Shown: in pieces, positions 11,195 to 23,132 of the stretch
Numbering within the stretch: the first letter of the stretch is position 1
Layout of the letters: every line of letters begins with the position of its first letter
Origin: Symsagittifera roscoffensis
Taxonomy: Eukaryota; Xenacoelomorpha; Acoela; Convolutidae
DNA: 64,000 bases
Reading direction: 5' to 3'
Assembly (NCBI RefSeq): GCF_963678635.1
Contig: NC_087066.1
Span: 59,538,312 to 59,602,311, forward strand
Notes under the pieces: model-generated
Told to the model about the DNA's origin: nothing
What the model saw: only the letters and a program-made list of their open reading frames with translations
Database searches by the model: none
Program-made: the position numbers and the translations under genes

Positions 11195-11510
11195 GGTTTC
11201 AAAATTCACTACACAAGCGAAGCTGCGATTCACAAACACAAAACGTAGCTCTAAAACATAAAATGAAATAAGTAAGAAGAGGTAAAAATAAGAAAAATAA
11301 AACTTTGTCTTGTGCCGGAATCGTACTCCCGACGTAGAGATAAAAAGCCTCAAGTCCTTCGTCAATCGCTTAAAAATAAACTAACACTAGCACCAATAAA
11401 ACAGCTAAAGATTCCAAACAACTGCCGAAGTTATGCATTGAAGCAAAAGTGCAACCACAAAACAACTTTCATTTGCGAGTTGGGTTAAAAAAGAAAGTAG
11501 ACTTTGATGT
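11195..11510 (-). repeat. tRNA-bearing dispersed repeat
   Basis: Contains GCGAAGCTGCGATTCACAAAC and, on the minus strand at 11308-11370, a tRNA-like block whose B-box reads GGGAGTACGATTCC. The flanking scaffold (ACACTAGC..., TTTCATTTGCGAGTTGG) is the same as around 20375-20700 and 55430-55650, where a different tRNA-like block sits in the same position. Confidence 0.55.
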
Positions 11511-11630
11511 ATTAGCTCATTTGATGTATTACAGAACCCACAAAGTGATAACATAGGCGCTACGCGCAATACACCGAAGGCATAGAAACTGAAGCAAAAA
11601 CCAAACAACTTGAACAACTAATAATTGAAG

Positions 11631-12245
11631 AATAACAGTTCTAGAACAAAAAATCGTACTAATACATGTATACACCAAAATTTTGCTATATCGAGAAAGA
11701 GCCTGAAATAACAGTTCTAGAACTAAAAATCGTACTAACACATGTATAGGTTAAATTTTTGATATATCAACGAAGATCATAAAATAACACTTCTAGAACT
11801 AAAAATCGTACTAACACATGTATACACCAAAATTTTACTATATTGACAAAGGGCCTGAAATAACAGTTCGTGAGCTAAAATCGTACGAACACATGTATAC
11901 ACCAAAATTTTGCTATATTGGCAAAGATCATGAAATAACAGTTCGAGAGCTTAAAATCGTACTATCACATGTATACGTCAAATTTTTGCTATATTGACAA
12001 AGATCATGAAATAACAGTTCGAGAACTAAAAATCGTAATAACACATGTATACACTAAAATTTTGATATATTGACATAGATCATAAAATAACAGTTCGAGA
12101 ACTAAAAATGGTACTAACACATGTATACGCTAAAATATTGCTATATTGACGAAGAGCCTGAAATAACAATTCTAGAGCTAAAATCGTACTAACACATGTA
12201 TACACCAATATTTTGCTATATCGACAAAGAGCCTGAATAAACGTT
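11631..12245. repeat. 76-bp minisatellite, about 8 units
   Basis: Units begin AATAACAGTTCTAGAACTAA and contain ATCGTACTAACACATGTATA and ATTTTGCTATATTGACAAAG; starts at 11631, 11707, 11783 and so on give a 76-bp period. Units differ by a few bases. Shared with 36771-37515, where there are about 10. Confidence 0.9.
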
Positions 12246-13440
12246 GTAGAACTAAACACGTTGTAGTTAAGTGGTCAAACCATAGTTTCAGTTCTAGAAA
12301 TCATAGTTTTAGCCACTAAAACTTAGGTTTCCGCAAACAAAATTTTGATTTTGAAGTTACAAACCTGTTCCAAATTCTAATTTACACCAGACCAGCTATC
12401 AAAAACCTACTTTTTATTTTCATGCATCGAGTTTGAGAGAGTTTAACAGTTTTAGGTTTGAGATTTCAAAAACTAAGTTTAAGATATCAAAAGATTCGGT
12501 TTTTTCAATTTTTTTTGCAAGATAAAGCATAAACCAGGTAAACTAAAGCTTCTAGACAATTTTAAGATTAAGAAAAAACTGAAATTCAGCTACCATAGTT
12601 TCAGGTTTAAGATTATCGTTTCATTCAAAAATTTTGTAAAAATTTTAACAAAAAAATTAAGTTTTGAGCTAATAATAACCCAAAGAGGCAAATAGTTATA
12701 TTGTTAACCATACCAAAAGCATCAATAAAACTTCACTTGAAGAAAGTTTCAGGTTTCAGTTAACTTTTCAGCGAATAAAAAACTTGAAAAACTTGGAAAA
12801 AAGTTTTAGAAATTTTTTTTTCCCAAAGTAATTTTTTTATTTTCTTATTTCATTATTAAAAACCTTTGTTAATATTCAATAGTTCCTAGGAGGTTTTCAT
12901 TACTCTAAAACATACTAATCCAATAGTACAATTTAGCTTAAAAAAAAGAAAACAAACATCGTAAAAATTAATGACAACACATTTTAAAATTGACGTCAGT
13001 GCAATAAATTTAAAACTCAAATTAGGAAATAAAGTCTCTAACATCATATAGTATATCACTAACACTGAAAAAGATCATATTAGTATACTAGCAAAACACC
13101 CTAACGACGATAAACACGAATTATACGTCTTTTTTGACGATATACTCCAGAAATTGACACAATTCTTCAGCAAATAAAAATACCAAATAATATAATTTAC
13201 ATACCGCAAGAACGATTAATTGCTTCACTCCCAATTGCTTTTTGGTATCATTAAATACCCAAGCACAAAATTACTTGCATTTTAATCAATTTTTATTAAA
13301 AACACAAATTTTTCCTTAACAAAAATTAAAAACATAACAAGTTCATTCCAAATTCATTAGAAAAATTTAAATATTCTTTATATTGTTTATCATTCCCTAA
13401 ATAAATATTTATGTCCCTAAAATGATGTAAAATGCTATGA
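12246..13440. other. Internal AT-rich part of Helentron-like copy 1
   Basis: Not present in copy 2, so it is either an insertion or a segment lost from copy 2. No open frame or bounded repeat recognised. Confidence 0.4.
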
Positions 13441-13997
13441 CTAACTTTTATCAAGTAACTACAAATTAAATAAATACACACGCAGAAATAATAAAAGCAA
13501 AACTAAATGAAAGAAAGAATAATTAAATAAATAAACAAAACACGTGATAAAAATAAACAAAAATAAATATGTACATACATAAATTATAAATAAATATAAG
13601 CAAACTAAACATAATTAAATAAATAGAAGAACAGATAATTAAATAAATAAAGATGAACAAATAAAGAAACAAACATACGCAATCACGTGACATAGCGCGA
13701 TATAGTCCAGCCCACATGATAATTGATAACTGTGGACGTTATTTGTCGACACTTGACAACAGACAACATTAAAAAAAAAAACCCCCGTTACACGATACCA
13801 TAACACCTTGACTAAAGTCTTCGGTGTAATCATGTTTCGTTATTGTCAATTACGTACAAATGAGAACCTGTCCTTATAATTTTGCCCTTAAAAGACTATA
13901 TTTCGGCCCTCTTTTTTCTACTAAGAAAAATATATATAATCAGAGAAGCAAAAGACCGGCAACTTTTTTGATAAGACTGATCTGTTTGAGCAAAAAA

Positions 13998-14063
13998 TGT
14001 CCTGGCCAGATTTGAAACTAGGATTTTTGCAATCCCAGGCCAAGTGGTTACCTCTAGGCCAAA
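13998..14063 (-). repeat. tRNA-like module
   Basis: Minus strand: A-box-like TTGGCCTAGAGGTAACCACT, then a B-box-like TAGTTTCAAATC, followed by a T-run. Same layout as the modules at 14888, 43177 and 43741. Confidence 0.6.
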
Positions 14064-14289
14064 ATTGCCCGATAAGTCCTCGAATTTGAATTTTTCACTC
14101 AGAGGCGAAGCGGAGATACATGCGATACATCACAAACATAAAAAACATAAGAAACCGAAAAATGAAAAATATTTAAAAACAAGGTGTTCCAAAATTAATA
14201 ATAATTTTTTTTAAATCTCGGTAAAAGTTCATTGTAACAAAAGATGCCAGACATCTGAATAATAAATAAGCAACTGAACAAAACTTAAG

Positions 14290-14830
14290 AGAAAACAAAG
14301 CCGACAATCTTCGAGCAGACACAAGTTGAGCAGAAAAAAAATCATTTCAAAAAATTTTGGCATTTTCAAGTCCCTCCTGAAACTGCACTGAATGGAAAAA
14401 CAATTACACTTACAACTTCTATGAAAGTTGCTTGAAGAACAAGAACAACCCGTGACAAGGTATCTAAGTCCATAATATTTGAGTATACACAAGTTGAGCC
14501 GAAAAAAAAACATTTATTTTATTGATAAAAACTAAAGGATTTCGAATTCCCCTGGAACTGATTGAACAACACTTGCACTTGCAATTACAATGAAAATTAC
14601 TAACAGCACGAGCAAAATCCGTGATGTCGCAACGAAGCCAATACTCGTAGAGCAGACACCAGTTGAGCCGAAAAAAAAACATTGATTTTTCTAATACAAT
14701 ACTTTCCCCGAAACTCATTGAACAACACTTGCACTTGCAAGTTCAATGAAAGCTACTCGGAGAACAAGCAAAATCCGTGATGTGGCACCCAAGCCGATAA
14801 AACTTGAGCAGACAATCGAAAGTCCGACAA
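14290..14830. repeat. Tandem array, about 160-177 bp unit, three units
   Basis: Unit landmarks AGCAGACACAAGTTGAGC (14317), its variants at 14484 and 14653, and a last partial at 14812 are spaced 159-177 bp. Each unit contains AACACTTGCACTTGCAA and AATCCGTGATGTGGCA-like text. Related single or double units occur at 17640-17740, 52670-53020 and 42950-43080. Confidence 0.75.
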
Positions 14831-14887
14831 TTCAAAATTTTACTGGAAAAAAGTTCAATGGAATACATACTGAAAAAAAAAAGGTCC

Positions 14888-14950
14888 GACCGGGAATCGA
14901 ACCCCTGATCGTAAGGTCCAAAGGCGACAGCGTTACCTCTACAAGTGCGA
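14888..14950 (-). repeat. tRNA-like module with intact B box
   Basis: Minus strand: TAGAGGTAACGCTGTCGCC (A-box region), then AGGGGTTCGATTCCCGGT, a full-quality B box with its stem, then CGGACC and a run of nine Ts. The 5' acceptor strand is missing, so it is not a functional tRNA gene. The T-run would end Pol III transcription at once. A neighbouring plus-strand frame is a shadow. Confidence 0.7.
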
Positions 14951-15239
14951 ACGGATCTGAAAGTTCTTCAGCTTCAATAATAAAGGAAGTAAGAAAAGCC
15001 AATAAGATTTGTTGTTCACAGCAAAAAAGTCTAGTTCCTGATTACAAGAAAGACATTTGCTTTCGCAAGTGTAATAAATTAGGCTATCCAATGATTCAAA
15101 CGATTTTTTAACAAGCTGATAACCTACAAAAGTCCATACTCCGATTTGATAACATTTGCTAATCGCGAGCATAAAAAATGCTAGAACAAGCAGAATATCA
15201 ATTTTACGTTTCGTTGATTTGATTTAAAACTCATTGCAA

Positions 15240-15472
15240 AAATAAAACAACGAAGAAGCGTGTTAATTACGAAGAAGCGAAGCTACACTTTGCGTAGACA
15301 AGCCAGAAAACGATTTAAAAAGCCTCAAAAAAGAGGGAAAGGATAGACGAAGAAAGCAAAAAGACGTTTTGAAAAAGAAGACTTTTTATGCGCCGGATTC
15401 AGACCACTGACCTAGAGATTGATAAGCTTCCGTCCTTCCAACTGCGCCATGCGGTTGCAGATAGTCGAACAC
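15240..15472 (-). repeat. tRNA-bearing dispersed repeat
   Basis: Starts with AAGAAGCGAAGCTACACTTTG and holds a minus-strand tRNA-like block at 15398-15462 (A-box region CATGGCGCAGTTGGAAGG, B-box side GGTCTGAATCC, then GGCGCA). It is a different tRNA-like sequence from those at 11308, 20470 and 55550 in the same scaffold. Confidence 0.6.
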
Positions 15473-17400
15473 TAGTGGCCCAGCTGAAACTGGAGAGACT
15501 TCTTTGAACTTTCTGCAGAAAACTCAAACTTTACAAGTTTTACTGATTCCGAGGGAACTGCGTAATTATGAAAAGGTCAAAAAAAGGATTTTAACCAAAA
15601 TCATAGAGATTTCTCAACTTAAGCAAAAATTAGCAGCTTATTGAGGACATTCATACTACTCTTTCTCTTATTTGAAATCTAAATCTGAGATTTTTTGAAA
15701 GGTAATTTTGAAGAAAGAAAAGTTTACTTTTCCTAAACCCACAACGCCTTCTCTACAAAAGCAGAAGAATAATTCGATAGTAGGGCAGGCCCCAAAATCT
15801 GTTCTTTCGATTGAACCGTTAAATTCAAATTTGCCAGGGAAATTGTAGTGAATAGTGAAAAACTTCCTAAAACGGTCAAAAGATAGATCTCAGCTTGGTT
15901 TATACTGACTTCTCTAACAAAGTTAGGGAGTAACGGCTTAAGCAGGGAAAATACCCAAAACCTGTTCTTTCGATTGAAACATTAATCTAAAATTTGTCAA
16001 TCTAGAAAAAAGAGAGAATTCTCAAAAAACGGTAAAAGTTTCAAGAAATAAACTTTTCCCAGATGCATGATGGTTTTCTACAAATTAACTTTTCCTAGAT
16101 GTTTTTCTTCAAAAAATATAGATTAAAACCATGTAAGCACGGAACAACCCTGACTTGAAAGAGTATCTTTCGAGGAAAAAGAAAAAATCAAACAGGCAAA
16201 GCGGAGTTTCTCACCATTTGCGATACAGCACAATCATAAGAAAAGCGTAAATCGAAAAAAAGTTGAAAAAAATTAGATATATTGAAATTGGACGAAATGC
16301 GTAATTTCAAACAGTAGACTTTCTCCAAAACCGTTGTTTTTTTAATAAAAAAGTGAGAAGAGAATCTATTTTTGAGATTCTGGAATTTTCTCAACGACAA
16401 TCTTAATCTAACAAAAATTAGGGCGTATCCGCCTCTTCAGGAAAAGTTCGCGCAACCCTTGTTTCGATTGATACTTTAAAAAAATTCAAAAAGTTTCTAA
16501 AAAACGGTCAAAGTTTGAAAACTTGACTTTCCGAAATCCGAAACTTTTTACTGCTACAAGCAGGGCGTAGCCGGTAAAGTAACGAGATTCCCAATATTTG
16601 GTTTCTCGGCCGAACACTTAATCTGATAATTAGCACGGTAATTTTCGAGTAGCGCAAAAAACTTCAAAAACGGTCAAAGTTTCAGACCTTTTGTTTAAAG
16701 GCCGCAACTTTTTCCTATAAAAAACTGGGCTTAGCAAAATATAAAGACGAGCTTCCAATAGCCTGATGATTCGATTAAACCTATATCAGATTTGGTAGAA
16801 TAGTTATCGAGAAAAGTCAACAACTCAAAAATAGTCACCAACCCAGCTGACATTTCCGAGAATCATAGCTTTTTGTTCAAGAAATATTGGGCGAAGCCGC
16901 TTAAGCAGAATAGAGTTAACCAACTTGTAATTTCGATTAATGAGGCCTTTTCCGAGGGCCATTATTTATAGAGTCGAAAAAATTTGGGCGTGTAGCGGCG
17001 TGTGCAAAAGAGCTTCACATAACCCGTTCTTTGGATTGAACCCAAAATCTTAAAAATGGAAGGGTAATTTTTGATAATAATAATAAAAATAGAAAAAAAA
17101 ACGCTCAAGCCGCTGAAGCAGGGGATTTGTCCCACTACCCTTTATCTCCATTGAACCCACAACCTTGTTTGGGACGTCATTTTTCGAGAAAGATAGAAAA
17201 GATTCGAAAAATCACAAATTTGACTATTCCGAGGACTATAGTTTTTTGTTAAAAAAAGTTTGCGCCTAGCCGTGTATGAAGGGGAACTTTTCATTGAAAC
17301 TAAAATCTCAGATTCGGAAGGTCAGTTTTTCGAAGCCTGTAGACAAAGGGGTAAAGCAAAAAGAACCCCGGGAGTATGCAGGCACACAAGAATGTAAGCG
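15473..17400. repeat. Composite repeat copy 2: 160-170 bp array
   Basis: Opens with GGCCCAGCTGAAACTGGAG. Ten or so degenerate units with AACGGTCAAA, TTTCCGAGG, GGGCGTAGCCGCTTA and the GATTGAAC...AATCTCAGAT phrases. A second head (AAAGCGGAGTTTCTCACCAT...GCGATACAGCACAATCAT, 16197-16240) inside it shows that two elements are joined. Ends with AGACAAAGGGGTAAAGC and ATGCAGGCACACAAG (17343-17390). Confidence 0.7.
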
Positions 17401-18310
17401 GTCTTTCTATAGATAACCCGTTTTTGAAAATCGGTAGAAAAGCTTTTGAGAAAGAGCTAAACTATTGCAAAAAAAAGATAAAATTTTCCAAAGCGTCTCA
17501 AAAATAAAACAAAATAAACCCAATCCCATACACTTTTATAATACATGTTTTTATCAAACAAGAACTCTAGGCAAACATGCCAAGCAAGATGTTTAAAATT
17601 CAAATGAGCAACTGAACAAAACTTACGAATCAGAAACAAGGCCGGCAATCTTTAAGCAGACAGCAATTGAGCCGAAACACTGATTTCGTACAAAATTTTA
17701 ATTAGTTACAAGCCCCCCTGAAACACTGTAGTAAGTACTACCCACCCAGTAACTAAAATTGAACTATCATGAAATTGAGTAAGTCAATGTCAGCATCATA
17801 AATGATTCAACTGATTTTGTTAAACTAGTTGTTAACCCGAAAAAAAGTCTGCATTCCGATTCCATAACCCTTGCAAACTCCAGCTTAAAAACTATCAAAA
17901 TGTCAAAAATAGCCATTTTTTAAGATCATTACATTTTCCAACTAAAATTTGGGCTCAGCCGTTTATGCAGGGAAAACTTCTATCAACTGTTCTACTGATT
18001 GAACTCTCAATCTGAGACTTGACCGGGTAGTTCTCGAGAAAACAGTTTCCGAAAAACAGACAAAATTTCAAAGTTTGGACATAGTATGACGCCACAAATT
18101 TTCCTACAAACGTTAGGGCGTAATAATTTATGCAGGAAAAATTCCCAAGACATGTTTTATCGATTGAAACTTGAATCTCACAATTAGTAGGGCTATTTTC
18201 AGAAAACGAAATCGAAGGATAAAAAACTCCCAACACTGACATTTTGGCAGGCCGAAGAATGTGGGGTAAGGTAAAAACAGTATAGTGTAATATGCATACA
18301 CACAAGAATC
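17401..18310. repeat. Composite repeat tail and further array units
   Basis: Tail phrases CCCAATCCCATACACTTTTA, CAAGCAAGATGTTTAAAATT, GCAATTGAGCCGAAACACTG and TTGTTAAACTAGTTGTTAAC appear in the same order as in copy 1. Array-type units resume at about 17940. No gene. Confidence 0.55.
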
Positions 18311-19916
18311 GTAACCAGTCGTTCTATTGATATAATTTTTTATTGTAAGTCGGTGAAGTATTTGTCGATAAAAACTTTTATGGCCAATGCAAAAATTTTC
18401 CATATCATCAACAAAAAACCAAATCCAATACATTTTCATAAGACTCGTTATTACCAAACAGGTACTTGCCACTAACTAAGCAAAAGTGAAAATACTCTCT
18501 TGAAACGCTATTGAAAGCATGATATGCAGCAACAGCGAAGTGAACACTTTTATTGAACAATTTATTTGCGACCTAGGTTGGGAAAAAAATGGATATCATA
18601 GCATGGCACTACGTAATTACATATAAGAACATAGCCAGCAGACAGTTAGAGAGTCTGACCGAACTCGTAACTCTTTGACTGTTTCCACTTTTTCATTTCG
18701 AATAACAAATATATCACTTTGAAGCTCTTTGAATTTCAAGAACCGTTTATGATTGACACTTCTTCATGAAACCAATCTGATTAAAGATAAGTGTAACAAT
18801 AGGTATTTGTTTTTATTCTGCTTCGAGTTCTGAAAGTTAAAATTCACTTTCGAAACTACTCATTTTTTCGCAAATTCATTTTTTCGCTCAATTTCATTTT
18901 CGTAATGGCAGAGCGTATATTGCATTATTTCTAGCGAAAGATTTTGAATGGAACTTGAGAAAGAAGTCAAAGCAGTAACAAGCCCCTAAAAAATCAAATT
19001 TCAGCTAAATTTTAAAGCACTAACTGAAATAAAAACACAATCTTAACATGTGACGAATGACTTCAATCCTTCGTTCGTTCGTATACAAACCAAAAACATT
19101 CAAAAGACATTTCAAAAAGTGCCAATCGACTGAAAAAAACTTTTAAAAAAACATTTAACTACTCAGTTTCAGAGAAACACTTATAACAACTTTAAACTCC
19201 AGAATATTTTAAGATTGACATTTTTAAAAATTTCACCGTATTTTAGACATCAGGCTCTATTGTAAACTTCTTCACTCCGCGATGAACTCTAAAAATTTAA
19301 ATCATTGAAACTTTAATTTTTTAGTTGTTGGAGAGCACAATTTGACTCCCATTTGGCTCTTTGGGATTAAATGAACAGAACAAAATCAATAGTTAAACCG
19401 CTAAAACTGAAACTGATCGAGAAAATAGTAAGTTTTTCACTCCGCTGAAAAATCTGAAAATCAAAATCCACGTTATTCAGGCTTTGCTTTCACGCTAGTA
19501 CCGCTTTCGTAATTGGAGCGTAATTTGACTTCCTTTTGGCAAATTAGTTTGAATTGAACCTCAATTTGACGTGAGCGAAAAAAAAATAACACGACCCATA
19601 TAAGATCCACTACGTTATCACCAAACAAAATAGAAAATATAGCAAATCCGACGCTTTTTTCAGTTTCCTAGATTCTTTTCCAAATGTCTGATTGCAATTT
19701 TTGACTTCTTTTCAAGTTTGTTGTCTAATTTCAATCTAAGCAACTGAAGCAGATTTTTTGAATAGATTATGTTGATAAAAAATGATATAAGAAAATGACT
19801 TAAGAATTGCTGCATAAATAGAACAGACTCTACGCTGGGAAAAACGAGCGTTTCATCTGATGGTAAAATGAGGTCTAACATCGAGGTTCTGGTATCCTGA
19901 AAGAGATACTTGAATA
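18311..19916. other. Non-coding, degraded element fragments
   Basis: 18600-18910 resembles the dispersed family with ACATAGCCAACAGACAGTTG ends (here degraded, lacking a clear 3' end). 19060-19570 carries internal phrases of the same family (TTCGTAATTGGAGCGTAATT). No gene. Confidence 0.4.
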
Positions 19917-20070
19917 CAGGGGCGGACATACCCCCACCCCCTCAAGGATTCGAAAAAATTCCAAAATTTTCAAAAAAGTGTTTTTTTAGTGCTTTGAGAG
20001 CTCGGAAAATCAATTTGATCGATATAAAAAAGCTCGAAAATCCTCTCTCTCGATCCTAGATCCGCCCCTG
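19917..20070. mobile_element. hAT-type miniature element (154 bp)
   Basis: Left end CAGGGGCGGACATACC, right end ATCCTAGATCCGCCCCTG; inverted repeat core CAGGGGCGGA. Flanks CTTGAATA (19909-19916) and TTTGAATA (20071-20078) give an 8-bp duplication with one mismatch. A short internal-deletion relative of the 438-bp element at 59768-60205. Confidence 0.8.
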
Positions 20071-20374
20071 TTTGAATAATTCAACGCCTTTACGTCCAAT
20101 AAAACCGATGCCATTTTTTCAGGTCACAGAACTTCTGATTTCACAGAGATAATTTCACTTGTTTCTCTACGTAGCCCCATACAGTTGCAACATTGTGGGA
20201 CTTTCATTCTCTGCTTGTTGAAACAAAAACGCAAAAAAGCAAGCTATTACCTCTTTGAATATTTATTTTGACAGTCGTCAGTCCCTAGGACGAACATGGC
20301 CAACAGAAGAATGTAAAAGTCTGAGAACTCACGGGAACCAGAAAAAACTTTTCAACTTTCGAAGAAAAAAAATT

Positions 20375-20700
20375 TACACAGAGGCAAAGCTGCGATTCGC
20401 AAATACTAGCGAGAAATGACAAAAAAGCCAGCTCCATAAAGCGAAGCAAAACAAGCCTCAAATTAGTAAAATTTTGCGGATTCAACCCTGTGGCCTCGAG
20501 TCTTGGAGTCTGACGTTATTCTTTCTCAGGCACGGACCCTTGAGGATAGACAAAACACTAGCCACAAATAAAGCAGAGAACAGATTCTATGAAATTCCCA
20601 ATGGTACAGATCGTAATTATAGCAAAAGTTCCACCAAATGAGCACTTTCATTTGCAAGTTAGATTGGAAAAAAAGGAGAATCATACTAATACACTACACT
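20375..20700 (-). repeat. tRNA-bearing dispersed repeat, Leu-like module
   Basis: Begins CACAGAGGCAAAGCTGCGAT. Minus strand 20470-20535 reads GTGCCTGAGAAAGAATAACG, then GTCAGACTCCAAGACTCG and a B box AGGGTTGAATCC: an A-box/anticodon-arm pattern most like tRNA-Leu, without acceptor stem. The scaffold continues with ACACTAGCCACAAATAAAGC and CATTTGCAAGTTAGATTGG. Confidence 0.55.
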
Positions 20701-20724
20701 TAATTTGACCTCTGAAAAAAATCA

Positions 20725-21850
20725 TACCCAACAGACAGGAAAAAAGCCATGAACTGCAAAATTCGAGCAAAATTGAATGGCCATAAAACTCTTGAACTTT
20801 TAGAACAAATTACGATACATTTCTATAAAACTTTTTGATAATAATAACCCAATTATAAAAAAACTGGATTAAAGGGTAAAATTTTTATTCCACTGGGAAA
20901 CGCATTCGTAATTGGAGAGCACAATTTGCCGAGCTTTTAGCAAACTAATTTGAATTGAACTCAAAAAGTGCAAATATACATTAGTGCAATCATGAATCAT
21001 CAAGCCCTATATAAGTGAAAATCACTCCGTTCTTATAAACTTATATATAACTCATCGGTCCAGAAAAAAGTGAAAAACTTCAAGTGCACCCCTTGTATGT
21101 CGATAACAAATCTCAGCTCGAGTAAAAAATGTTTTTGAGTTAAAAAAATGTGTTAGATAAGTTAATTAAGAAAGTTTTGTATTTCCGAATTAATTTCAAT
21201 ATATTAAAATAATGCAATATATGGAAATAACATTGTATCATTTTGAGATTAAAATAATTCAATATATGGAAATAACATTGTATCATTTTTAAAACAACTT
21301 TTCGAGGGCTAATTTCCAACAAAATTCCACGGAGTTCAATTTTTAAACCATAAACAACTGACAGTTGAAAAGTAATGAACGCAAGGAAAAACTAGGAAAA
21401 AAACTAACATAGTTTTTCAAAAATCTTCAGCTTTTGAAATTCGAATAAAAAATTAGATGGCCTTGAAGCTCTTTGAATTTGTAGAACAATTTATGATGGA
21501 CACTTTGTTGTTATAATTAACCCAATTTAAAAAAAACTGGCTCAATAGGTAAAATGTTTATTTCGCTGGGAATTCTGATAATAAGTTTACATTTTCAAAC
21601 TTAGAGGTCGATCATGTTTTTCGTGACCTTTACAATTTTGCTGTTCGATAGTGGAGTTTACCTTCCTTTTAACAATAGAAACGCACTGAACTTAAAAAGA
21701 AATCACAAGTCAAACCGCGAAAACTCAAAATTGAGCGTGAACAAATTTTAAGACTTTTTCCTTTAAAAAAATCAGCAATACCTATATAAGAGTCTTCACT
21801 ACGTTCATTACTCTTGAAAAAGTTTCTCAGGAAGCTCAATTTGAACTCAG
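20725..21850. mobile_element. Two adjacent copies of the short-TIR hairpin family
   Basis: Copy a (about 20725-21330) and copy b (about 21350-21830) share ordered landmarks with the better copies at 48660 and 30330: AGCTCTTTGAATTT, GAACAATTTATGAT, AACCCAATT...AAACTGGAT, a TTTTTATTCCGCTGGGAA-like block, and an ending of TATATAAGAGTCTTCACTAC near 21785. Degraded ends in copy a. Confidence 0.6.
21207..21292. repeat. Two-copy tandem repeat, about 43 bp
   Basis: AAAATAAT followed by CAATATATGGAAATAACATT and GTATCATTTT occurs twice in a row with one or two differences. Confidence 0.8.
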
Positions 21851-22578
21851 ATTTAGGAGTTAAGTAATTTATACAATTTCGGTTTATCTGCATTATAACT
21901 CAGTAAAAATCACTCAAGCTTCATCTGGTTGCCTCAAAATACTTCTGCTTATTTGAGAACAATTACTCCTTCAAAAACTAAATTACGACAAAACATACAT
22001 TAAATGGCGTTTTCAACAAAAAATATTATTTTGTAACATCTAAGGATCTAATGAGTATAATTTATACTTTAATTGAAAGAATTTTATTATTTTTACAGCA
22101 ACAAATAAGTACAAGTTGACAAGAGCTACAGAAATTCGTCTAGAACCCCATCGGCTTTAAGTATCAGTAAGTTAAAGATGGGGAGATTAAAATTAACTTA
22201 ATCAAATAGGAAACAAACCCCAATTACTCTGCTTTCCTAAATATTCAGATGCATTAGAAATGAATAACAACTGACTATACAATAAAATACTTTTTGAATT
22301 TTGTTTACCAAATTTGCTGACGTTTTCGTTCCGAAAAACAACATTTAAAAAAAGATCTCCTGACTTCTCCTTGAAAACGAAAAGCTTTCTAAATTTTAAC
22401 AAAACTATTTAAAAGTTTGAAAACGTCAACAAGACTGTTTATACCCATTTTTCTGTTTTTATAAGACATCTATTTAAGTGATTATATGACTGGTAACATG
22501 ATTGAGTTCGACAGAATTAGCGATTTGATCAGTCAATAGGTATGATTTGATTTCATGCGTCGCGAACAAGCTTTGAAA
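21851..22578. other. 3' flank of the RING-CH gene
   Basis: No coding potential. On the minus strand an AATAAA (TTTATT on plus at about 22082) lies about 490 bp past the stop and is a possible polyadenylation signal. No repeat recognised. Confidence 0.4.
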
Positions 22579-23132
22579 TTACACTCGATTAAGCGTGATT
22601 ATTTCCACCGCGCCATCTTCATCCTTTTTTTCATCTTCTTTTTCGTCTGCGTTTGAACTTCTTTCCTCAAGGGAAACAACACTTGCTCCGATTTTTACTG
22701 CACGGCTTCTATCATTTTTGAGTGATTTGTTGGTCTCATTACTGTTAGCATTTTCGACTAGCTGCGTCTTGGATACTTCTTCACTGGAACAGCTTTCAGT
22801 ATCTAAACTATTCAAGCCACCGTTTGCAACACAAACTTCAGTTTTCATTTGACCACAATTCGAAGCGTCATTCATTTCAGAATCGGTGTCTGAACTTGTC
22901 AAAATAGCATTTGAAGTTGTGACCTTTGGGATATAAGACGCGGTTGCTGAAGTTGTATTTGGTGTATTGGTGGTTGCGATTGTATTGTGTACTTCTTTTC
23001 CTTCGATGCGGAAAGAGGAGAACTTGGCGTAGTTGTAGAGGGTAACGAGGTTGAAGCCAGCCAGCCTCCAGAGCGCATACTCGAGCAAAAATAGAACTGC
23101 CAGTGCTGAAACATCACCCATGGAATGGATTA
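22579..23132 (-). CDS. RING-CH gene, last exon (TM9 and C-tail)
   Basis: Acceptor AAAATAG|TA; the first two bases complete a Val codon with the G left by the previous exon. Starts VIHSMGDVSALAVLFLLEYA, a hydrophobic helix, followed by LYNYAKFSSFRIEGK and about 130 residues rich in Ser, Thr, Asn, Glu and Lys with an acidic-basic KEDEKKDEDG stretch near the stop. The tail is probably cytosolic and disordered. Confidence 0.85.

Larger units (their letters stand above)
11550..13830. mobile_element. Helentron-like non-autonomous element, copy 1
   Basis: Starts AACATAGGCGCTACGCGCAA, with ACACCGAAG at 11571-11579. It ends with the inverse CTTCGGTGT at 13819-13827 and GTGTAAT at 13830. The last 25 bp form an imperfect hairpin (ACACC..GAC-TAAA-GTC..GGTGT, 13803-13827). 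Inside are a 76-bp minisatellite and a stretch rich in AAATAAAT. Subterminal inverted repeats, a minisatellite, a microsatellite and a 3' hairpin are the layout described for Helentron-derived elements; that class assignment is inference. The second copy (36690-39077) has the same ends. Confidence 0.65.

Noticed and set aside
13523-13833. Minus-strand frames resembling those at 38772-38966
   Set aside because: Same mobile-element tail duplicated; not a gene family.
22595-22852. Plus-strand 85-residue ORF rich in Ser/Leu
   Set aside because: Antisense shadow of the acidic Ser-rich tail of the RING-CH protein.
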